DNA from: Proteles cristata cristata | Taxonomy: Eukaryota; Chordata; Mammalia; Carnivora; Hyaenidae | Length of the DNA: 64,000 bases | Reading direction: 5' to 3' | Assembly (NCBI GenBank): GCA_017311185.1 | Contig: JAESUZ010005101.1 | Location: 744,001 to 808,000 of the forward strand | In this document: in pieces, positions 57,801-64,000 of the stretch | How the letters are laid out: every line of letters begins with the position of its first letter | How positions within the stretch are numbered: the first letter of the stretch is position 1 | The notes under the pieces: model-generated | Seen by the model: the letters and a program-made list of their open reading frames with translations, nothing else | Database searches by the model: none | Told to the model about the DNA's origin: nothing | Translations under genes and position numbers: made by a program

Positions 57801-58957
57801 ACGTAAAATTTAAGAGAAAAATGGACATTGCTTAAAATATGGCACAATGTCTCTTACACAAGAGATATCTCAGCGCAATATTAATTTTAACTGTCATGTT
57901 AATTTTAAGAACTATTGGTCATAAATATGGCTTTAAATACAGGTATAGCTGTACATAGAAAATTACAGTATCTGAAAAAAAAAGAAATGCCTTACTTTAA
58001 CTTAATCTCATTGTTCTTTTTGCCTGTGTTTAGGAATAGAAACTGCTTCCCTAGCTGAATAAACCACAACTATCCCCAAATGTTCTTCATTACTGATTTC
58101 AATAAACACACACCTGCTCCTAAGAACAAGAAATGAAGTTTATATCCAGTTATTTCTTTTATAAGCATCCATTTTGACATATAGTTGTGTTAAAGTAGTT
58201 GTGTTAAAGTAGTTGAAAGAATTGAATTTCACACTGGATTCTCTGGTTTCTTTCTCCTTTTTTTTTTTTTAGGGGGGAGGGGAAGGGTGGCAAACGTTGG
58301 TATTATTAGCTTATTAGCTATCACCTATTTAAGTTCTTTGAACCAAGCGGTGTGTATGGAATCAATGAAAACTTACAACACTTTTAAATAGTTTCAGCGC
58401 TGATAGGAAAAAACAGCCACTATGACTAAACCATTTTTGTCGAAATTACAGGTGGGTGGCATTCGCAGAGGAGGATTACCGTTGGGAAGGAATCAGATGT
58501 GCAGGCGGGAACAGGCTCTGAACACTCTTCTACATGCTGGGGCGGGGGACAGGGGGCGGATGAGAGCCGAGTCCCCTCACGCTCTCCCTGAAATGCGGTG
58601 ACGCAGCTGTGACCTGGGGCGAAATCTCCAAAAATGAAATCCCCCTGACCTCGCTCCAGCCCCCTTAGGTCTTAGGGCCCTTTGGCTCTGACTTCATTTT
58701 TCGTAGTTCCTGCAGTTTCTCCAGATTTTGTGCCCTGGGTGCGTCTAAGCCACAGGAAAGGAGCAGAGCGCCTGGTTTAGACAGACTGGAGACTGGGGCG
58801 AGTCATTAGCTACGTCCCCATGAATACTTGGAAACACCGTGGACACCCCAAGTCCGCACGGACGGGGCGCGGGGCGCGCTGGCCGCCGCCGGACACACCT
58901 GGCTTGAGGTGCTCAGCCACCGCAGTCCCGGGTCGCCGGACGCCCTCCTTCCCTGCA

Positions 58958-59335
58958 GGGGCCCCCACCTCCGCTCCCAGGCCAGGGGCCCCCCACCTCC
59001 GCTCCCAGGCCAAGGGGACCCCACCTCCGCTCCCAGGCCAGGGGCCCCCCACCTCCGCTCCCAGGCCAGGGGCCCCCCACCTCCGCTCCCAGGCCAAGGG
59101 GACCCCACCTCCGCTCCCAGGCCAGGGGCCCCCCACCTCCGCTCCCAGGCCAAGGGGACCCCACCCCCGCTCCCAGGCCAGGGGCTCCCCACCTCGCTCC
59201 CAGGGGCTCCCACCACCAGGGCCTCACCTCCGCTCCCGGCCAGGGGCCCCCTGCCTCCGCTCCCAGGCCAGGGGGCCTCCACCTCCGCTCCCAGGCCAGG
59301 GGCCCCCCACCTCCGCTCCCAGGCCACGGGGCCGG
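58958..59335. repeat. 28-bp GC-rich minisatellite, about 13 units
   Basis: The unit CACCTCCGCTCCCAGGCCAG followed by a GGGCCCCC-type segment recurs with period 28 (unit starts at 58966, 58994, 59022, 59050 and on). Two main variants interleave, one with CCAGGGGCCCC and one with CCAAGGGGACC. Around 59180-59230 units are shortened or degenerate. Since 28 is not a multiple of 3, long open frames across it rotate frame with each unit and give a 28-residue pseudo-repeat; these are not genes. Confidence 0.9.
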
Positions 59336-60019
59336 GGCTTTCTGCCCCGAGGGTGAGCTGAGGGCTGGCCCCGGCGCAGCCCAGCGTCCCCACCCCTCCC
59401 CAGCCTCTCTGCAGGCAGGTGCCGCCCAGCATCCTGGCCACCCCACAACCCTTTTGCGCGCCGTACGGATCCGGGGCGCAGGGCGCGAGATTCCCGAGCA
59501 GCCGCGATCCTCCCACCTCCACCGCCGAGGGCGGGCGGCTGGTGGGGGCGGCGGCTGCGGGCCCGCAGGCTGACCGGGGGTCGCAGTACCGCCGGCATCT
59601 ACGTCCGGGGGTGCCTGGGTTTGGGGGTTCACCAGCAGGAGGACGAAAGCCCACCTGGGGAGGAAAAGCCCACTCTCGGGACTCCTCTGCCTGCTCGCCG
59701 GCCGTCTGGGGTCGAGCCCAAGAGTCACACGTGGATCCGGGCGGGGCCGGGAGCCCGCGGCCGTGACCTTCCCACCGCTCCGCCCGCGCGCTTCGCGGGA
59801 GCGCAGGCTTCGGGCGGCCGGGCCCGGGGGCAGAAGTGCGGCCTGGGGCTGGGGGCTGGGAGCCGGGAGGGGGGTGGGGACCCGCCCCTTTTAGGCCCTG
59901 GTCTCCGGGATCTATTCGAGGCCTAAGCAGGAGAGGGTCTCGGCCTCCACAGGGTTAGTGGTTCAGAAACCAAATAGGGCCCGGTGCCATCCCCGAAGAG
60001 CCTTGGGGCGCGTTTCTCG

Positions 60020-60145
60020 ATTTCACCACGTCACCAACTTCTTGCCTGTGTAACTGGGACTCAGCGCGTCTTTGGCACCGGGTGCTGGGAGGGTTCAAGG
60101 GGACCCCCGTGCCTGGCAGGCAGGGAACAGGGGTTAACGGTTAGC
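60020..60145 (+). mobile_element. Possible MIR remnant
   Basis: ATTTCACCACGTCACCAACT, TGTAACTGGGACTCAGCGCG and CCCCGTGCCTGGCAGGCAGG have MIR-like order, with CpG-rich substitutions. Weak. Confidence 0.3.
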
Positions 60146-60662
60146 GGCCATCCTTACTGTTACAGTTTTTATCAGCCGGTGGGACCCGAGGGAGAGTCGC
60201 TTCCCCGGCTTCCCTCCAGCCGTCGCCCCAGCCTCTCGACGCCTCCCAGGTCCGCAGAGGCCGCTTCGCCAGCCGCTCTGGAAGCCTCGAGTCGGCCTGG
60301 CCTCAAGAAGACGAGCCCGAAGGCCCAAGGCGACCCCGCAACTCTGAAGAGCTGTGCCTTGCGCAGCACGCAGGGTCCCCAGCAGACGGGCGCAGTGGCA
60401 GTGACGGCAGCGGGTTCCCCCAGATGCCCCTGCACAGACCCCCGCGGCGCCCCGCCTGCAGCGAGGGCGCGTCCTCAGCTCTAGGGGGCGGGGTGCCGGC
60501 GGGTCACCCCCGGGTCCCACGGAAGGCCCCACCTGGGCGCGCGCTGCGCTTCCCACCAGGCGGACACGCTCAACTGAGACACCACGTTTAAATCACTCTT
60601 GCGCCGAATGGACGGGCCTTCTTGGAAATCCATCGTTCGATATGGTTTCGTTAGGTAAAAAG

Positions 60663-60701
60663 TAAAATAAAATAAAATAAAATAATAAAATAAAATAAAA
60701 A
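60663..60701. repeat. (AAAAT)n microsatellite
   Basis: About seven AAAAT/AAAT units, an AT island inside otherwise CpG-rich DNA. Confidence 0.9.
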
Positions 60702-61529
60702 AGTAGGAGCGTGCGGGCCGGCCTGGGCCGGGCTGCGACGCTCAGACACCGGTGCTCGTGACCGTGCTGGTCAGCCTCGAGGGCCGCCTCTGGGCTCGGT
60801 TCTTACCTGCCGCTCCCACGGTTTATCGACTGAATAAAAGAACGCGCGTGGGCCTGGAAACGCTTTCGCACGACGGGCAGCGGGGAGTTGGCACGGGAAG
60901 GGGAGCGTGCTTGGCGTCACACCGGCCCCCTTCATTATGGCTTGTTGACAAACACCGGTAGCCCCTGACCTGCAGAATACGCCAAAGGGACCTCACTTGG
61001 GACCCTGCGGGGGGTGGGACAGGACCCGGCACAACCCGAGAAGGGACGGTGGGGGCGGCGTGGGGGAGTGAAGAGGGCTTTTCGGGTCGCGCATGGGGGC
61101 CACGGGTGGTGCCCGCGGAGCGAGCGGGCGCAGGGAGAACGGAAGCCCGCGTCTAGGCGGCCCCCGCGAGCTGGGCTCCGGAACCTTCTAGAACGTCCCC
61201 GGAACCGTACTACTTGCAAGCCCGGAGGAGGTGAGGATCGCGGACAGGACTTGCCACGATGCTGGAAGAGATGCGGAGGAGGTGAGAAACTGGGGTAAAA
61301 GTGGGCCAACTGCACAGCTGTAAACATGTGTCTAAGGCCTCCCTGCCTCTGGGAACCAGAAAGTCACAGCTGGAACTGCCGAGTAGACGAGGGGGACGGC
61401 CTTCTCGCACGTTCTCCCGCGGCGGCAAGCGATGGGATTCTGCCCGAGCGGGAGCCCTGAGAGGGGGCGCTGCGGGAACCTGCGGTCTCTGGCGCGCATT
61501 TCCTGATGCGCACCTTCCTCCAGTTTCCC

Positions 61530-61757
61530 AGCCCCACCCCCACCCCCGCCTCGCCCCACCCCACCCCCACCCACCCCTACCCCCACCTCACCCTCACCCC
61601 CACCTCACCCTCACCCCACCCCACCTCACCCTCACCCGCGCCCCACCTCACCCGCCCCACCCACCCCCCCCCCTCACCCCACCCCCCTACCAGCACCTCA
61701 CCTCACCCCCGCCCCACCGCGCCCCCCATCCCCCACCCCACCCCACCCCTGGTCACC
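61530..61757. repeat. C-rich (CCCCACC/CCTCACC)n tract
   Basis: Over 220 bases made almost wholly of CCCCACC, CACCTCACC and CCCACCCA words on the plus strand. The G-rich strand is minus, the sense strand of FOXD4 and PGM5. It is a low-complexity tract; the Pro/His-rich frame across it is not a gene. Confidence 0.85.
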
Positions 61758-62402
61758 GAAGCCTGAGGACAGCGGACCCTTTCTGGTTGCTAAGTTCTTT
61801 CAGAAATTCTTTTCCAAGCACCAAAGTTCTTTCTGTCCTAAAAAAAAGGGACCGCGCGCCCTTAGAAGGCACCCATGGTGGGGGGGGTGGGGGTGGGATA
61901 AATTGTAAATTGTCCAGAGCACCAGTGCTGCACTTGATACTTCCGTTTTCCCTGGCCCTGCTTTTGAAAATTCTAAAGCTTTTTTTTTTTAAATGCCTTT
62001 TATTTTTCCCTAGGAAATCTTGGCCACTACCTTCTGAAGTTGATCTCAAGTGGTGCCCCGCTTTATTCAGGTGAAAAATCAGCATCTTCATAAAACCGAA
62101 AAACGAATGGAACACGTGTGGACCTTACCCTCCAATTCTTTTTTTTCCTACAGATTTCATTAATTCTGAATATCGTATTTTAAAACCCAGGGCTTTTCCC
62201 ACTGCAAATATTCGAAGTCTGAAAGCCAGTTTGGAAAACTGTTTCTGATACCTGTAACGAATACGAATTGTAACGAGTACGAACTGTAAAACTAAACCGT
62301 TTAACTGGGAGGAGAGAACGAAGCTTGAAAAGAAGTTCCATTTAGGAAGCGATTATTGAGAAGTAAATACGAAGTAAGTGATACAGTGTAGAGACGTAGC
62401 AT

Positions 62403-62408
62403 TTTATT
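62403..62408 (-). terminator. FOXD4: Candidate FOXD4 polyadenylation signal (AATAAA)
   Basis: Reading minus, AATAAA lies about 740 bases past the FOXD4 stop, at the edge of the AT-rich DNA that follows the CpG island. Position and sequence are reasonable for the end of the 3' UTR, but other AATAAA/ATTAAA words occur nearby (for example near 62000). Confidence 0.35.
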
Positions 62409-62879
62409 GGGTCTATATCACTAGCTTTAATTTTAACATCTTTCTACAGAAGACGGCAATCAGCACACGTAGGAGAAATAAATGCCTCAAAATTAAAAGT
62501 CTGTATTACACATCGATTTCAGGAAGACGTAAAGAACAAGCATTTTGCACTTGACTTGGGGATAATATTTGCAATTCCTAGGGAGCGTAGGAGAAACGGG
62601 CTGTGCACTGGACACTTATTTTCCTTTTTTTTTTTTTTTAAATACTAGAACACAGTGCCCCCACTCACGTTCACAGTTCCTCTAGAAAGGGGTAATCGAA
62701 AAAAAATCCTGGAAGCGCCAACTGGAGGCTGGAAACGAGAGAGCGAGAGTGGAGGCCGTCGGAAGTTTACGGTCCGGCTGTGCGAATAGTATCGACTTGT
62801 CCTTTGTAAATACTTTGCGGCGCGGACGCCGCCGTTCGGTCCGGGGTGGTTCCCACGCGGGATTCCGGCGCGCGCGCTC

Positions 62880-63110
62880 GGCGCCCTGCGAGCGGTCTGC
62901 GCGAGGTGGGGCTGGTGGGGCGCTGCGCGGGGTGGGGGGCTGGGGTGGGGCGCTGCGCCGGGCTGGAGGGCTTGGGGGGCGCTGCGCCGGGGTGGGAGCT
63001 GGGGGGCGCTGCCGGGGTGAGGCGCTGGGGGGCGCTGCGCGGGGCTGTGGAGGAGGGGGGGGGGCGCTGCGCCGGGGTGGGGGTGGGGGCGCTGCGCGGG
63101 GCTCCGGGGG
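62880..63110. repeat. G-rich minisatellite next to the FOXD4 stop codon
   Basis: Imperfect units built on GGGGCGCTGCGC plus G-runs (GGGGTGGGGGCTGGGG and variants) repeat about a dozen times on the plus strand. The tract lies 40-270 bases past the FOXD4 stop, so the FOXD4 mRNA would carry a C-rich tract while the template strand has many G-quadruplex-capable runs. Open frames here come from the repeat. Confidence 0.8.
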
Positions 63111-63150
63111 TGTCGGCCGAGTCCGCGCCAGGACGGGGTGCGGGTGCAGG

Positions 63151-63999
63151 TCAGAAGGCCGGCAAGGCGCTCTCTCGGCCGGCAAGTTGGGCCGCCGCCG
63201 CGGGCCCGGCGCCTCCGGCTGCGGGCGGGCCCCCCAGGCGCGCCGCGGGGTCGGGCAGGTGCGCGCCCCGCCGCTGCGGCCGCTGCTGCTCCAACACCGT
63301 CCGGGCAGCGGGCGCGTGCGGCGCCGGGCACGACGGGGGCTGCGGCAGGCGGCAGCAGCCCCGCGGGCTCGGGGGCAGACTCGGCCCGCCCCGCGCCCCT
63401 CTCAGGATGCTCTCGATGCTGAAGGGGGCGCCCCCGTCCCCGGGCCGCGCCGCCGACCCCTTGCCCGCCTCCCAGGGCTGCGAGCCCGCCGGGCCGGCCG
63501 CGGGGGCGCACAGCAGCAGGTAGCGGAGGGGGTGCGGGTGCAGCGGCGCGCACGGGCGGCCCGCGGCGGCGGCGGGGCAGGGCCCCGGGGGCGGCGGGGC
63601 CGGGCTCCCGAGCAGCCAGCTCGGGTACGCGCCGTGCAGGGCGGCGGGCGCGGCGGGGAGGGGGACGGGGTGGCGCAGGTGGGCTCCCGGGGCCGGGCGG
63701 GGGCGCTTGAAGCGCTTCCTGCGCCGGAGGAAGCTGCCGTTGTCGAACATGTCGCGCGAGGCGGGGTCCAGGCTCCAGTAGCTGCCCTTGCCCGGGTGGC
63801 CCGGCTCGCGCGGGATCCTGACGAAGCAGTCGTTGAGCGACAGGTTGTGGCGGATGCTGTTCTGCCAGGCGGGGAACCTGCGGCGGTAGTAGGGGAAGCG
63901 GCCGCTGATGAAGGCGCAGATGCCGCTGAGCGTGAGGCGCTGGCGCGGGCTCTGCAGGATGGCCATGGTGATGAGCGCGATGTACGAGTACGGGGGCTT
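63151..63999 (-). CDS. FOXD4: FOXD4-type forkhead transcription factor, 3' part of a single-exon gene (5' end outside window)
   Basis: Forkhead proteins are nuclear winged-helix transcription factors. The frame enters from the right edge as [11 protein letters not shown], the start of the forkhead domain, and stays open for about 282 residues to the stop at 63151-63153. Visible in order: helix 1 ([13 protein letters not shown]), the FOXD-type [20 protein letters not shown] segment, recognition helix [13 protein letters not shown], wing 1 [11 protein letters not shown], and the basic end of the domain, [11 protein letters not shown] Pro/Ala-rich tail follows with [20 protein letters not shown] and RYLLLCAPA, both FOXD4-like. 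An eh1 Groucho-binding motif FSIESIL is at 63403-63423. FOXD4 proteins are about 420-440 residues, so roughly 100 N-terminal residues plus start and promoter are missing on the right. There is no frameshift or early stop, so the gene looks functional as far as seen. It could be named FOXD4L in other species; FOXD1-3 fit the tail less well. Confidence 0.9.
   Translation of the reverse strand, partial: KPPYSYIALITMAILQSPRQRLTLSGICAFISGRFPYYRRRFPAWQNSIRHNLSLNDCFVRIPREPGHPGKGSYWSLDPASRDMFDNGSFLRRRKRFKRPRPAPGAHLRHPVPLPAAPAALHGAYPSWLLGSPAPPPPGPCPAAAAGRPCAPLHPHPLRYLLLCAPAAGPAGSQPWEAGKGSAARPGDGGAPFSIESILRGARGGPSLPPSPRGCCRLPQPPSCPAPHAPAARTVLEQQRPQRRGAHLPDPAARLGGPPAAGGAGPAAAAQLAGRESALPAF
63403..63423 (-). 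other. FOXD4: eh1-type Groucho/TLE-binding motif of FOXD4
   Basis: The minus-strand frame reads [10 protein letters not shown]. FSIxxIL is the engrailed-homology-1 core found C-terminal to the forkhead domain in FOXD proteins, where it recruits TLE corepressors. It supports a repressor role and the FOXD assignment. Confidence 0.85.
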
Positions 64000-64000
64000 C

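Larger units (their letters stand above)
53564..58859. other. Intergenic DNA
   Basis: 53564-54300 includes sequence with AAGGATTTATTATAGGGACT, like an interspersed repeat I cannot name. 54531-54879, 55101-55627, 55853-56590, 56811-57254 and 57801-58859 show no gene; the last is AT-rich, turning GC-rich after 58500. Confidence 0.4.
58860..61260. promoter_or_regulatory. CpG-rich block without a recognised gene
   Basis: A GC- and CpG-rich region starts near 58860, includes a 28-bp minisatellite at 58958-59335, and continues as non-repetitive CpG-rich sequence to about 61260 with a short AT-rich break near 60640-60700. Several open frames exist on both strands, but none shows a known domain, splice structure or family resemblance. 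It could be an uncharacterised promoter or lncRNA start, a distal FOXD4 element, or GC-rich intergenic DNA. Confidence 0.5.
61261..62640. other. FOXD4 3' flank / intergenic
   Basis: After the C-rich tract at 61530-61757 the DNA becomes AT-rich single-copy sequence up to the FOXD4 CpG island. It has a duplicated word (AACGAATACGAATTGTAACG, then AACGAGTACGAACTGTAA near 62256-62288) and the candidate FOXD4 poly(A) signal. No other gene seen. Confidence 0.45.
62840..64000 (-). promoter_or_regulatory. FOXD4: CpG island over the FOXD4 gene body
   Basis: Very high GC and CpG density runs from about 62840 to the right edge and covers the FOXD4 coding region and its 3' flank. Islands over the whole body of intronless FOX genes are common and are typical Polycomb targets; that role is inferred, not seen. 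Confidence 0.7.

Noticed and set aside
58958..59335. CRISPR-like regular 28-bp repeats
   Set aside because: There are no unique spacers between units, and the genome is a mammal.
58806..59728. Several 100-280-codon frames on both strands
   Set aside because: Frames through the 28-bp minisatellite with a rotating reading frame; repeated GLGAEVG-type peptides are array translation.
60134..60556. 140- and 166-codon frames in the CpG-rich block
   Set aside because: Arg/Ala/Gly/Pro-rich on both strands with no similarity I recognise; expected by chance in stop-poor GC-rich DNA.
61301..62074. 257-codon plus-strand frame with a Pro/His-rich middle
   Set aside because: Depends on the C-rich tract; the ends show no family resemblance.
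62645..63553. 302-codon minus-strand frame next to FOXD4
   Set aside because: Out-of-frame overlap of the FOXD4 coding region plus the G-rich minisatellite.

Overview
The window is mammalian nuclear DNA from a cat-like carnivore (Feliformia, most likely a felid). About forty copies of a tRNA-Lys-derived carnivore SINE are present. They have a head close to GGGGCGCCTGGGTGGCTCAG, a B-box-like GGTTCGAGCCCCGCG, a (CT)n tract and an AAATAAATAAAACATTAAA tail, which is the feline rather than the canine form. LINE-1 ends, MIR, MER5/MER20-type hAT elements, MaLR and ERV1-type LTRs and many microsatellites fill most of the rest. There is no bacterial or operon-like organisation, and most open frames are chance frames in repeats or CpG islands.

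Two protein-coding genes are recognised, both on the minus strand. (1) Positions 13116-13376 are coding exon 1 of PGM5 (aciculin, phosphoglucomutase-like protein 5): 87 codons from a good Kozak ATG to a consensus GTGAGT donor, inside a CpG island. Everything to the left (1-13115) is then PGM5 intron 1, and no further exon was seen. (2) Positions 63151-63999 are the 3' part of an intronless forkhead gene of the FOXD4 type, whose 5' end lies past the right edge. It holds most of the forkhead domain and an eh1-type Groucho-binding motif. The order FOXD4 then PGM5 in the same direction matches the human 9q pairing of FOXD4L genes with PGM5, as known from general knowledge of that locus.

Layout. 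1-13115: PGM5 intron 1 with SINEs, (CA)n and a hAT MITE split by a SINE. 12.9-13.8 kb: PGM5 promoter CpG island. 14.67-15.46 kb: a perfect 203-bp inverted repeat with a 385-bp spacer. 16-32 kb: SINE-rich intergenic DNA with inverted SINE pairs and a three-SINE tandem block. 32.6-36 kb: LTR-like sequence, MER5 copies and a compound LINE-1 insertion. 36.8-45 kb: SINEs, MaLR LTR, a 70-bp tandem duplication, a (TA)n(CA)n tract and old L1 ends. 45.1-46 kb: a long purine tract and an 18-bp GC-rich minisatellite. 46-58 kb: MER20, MaLR, L1 5' sequence and ERV1-type LTRs. 58.8-61.3 kb: GC-rich, CpG-rich DNA with a 28-bp minisatellite and no recognised gene. 61.5-61.76 kb: a C-rich tract. 62.4-64 kb: FOXD4 3' flank, a G-rich minisatellite and the coding region.

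No previously undescribed protein system is evident. The most unusual features are the perfect inverted repeat upstream of PGM5, the two-tailed LINE-1 inside one target-site duplication, the orphan CpG-rich block at 59-61 kb, the minisatellite next to the FOXD4 stop codon, and the strand bias of SINEs and L1s. Identifications are from reading and memory of family consensus sequences, so repeat boundaries are approximate unless a target-site duplication (TSD) is given.
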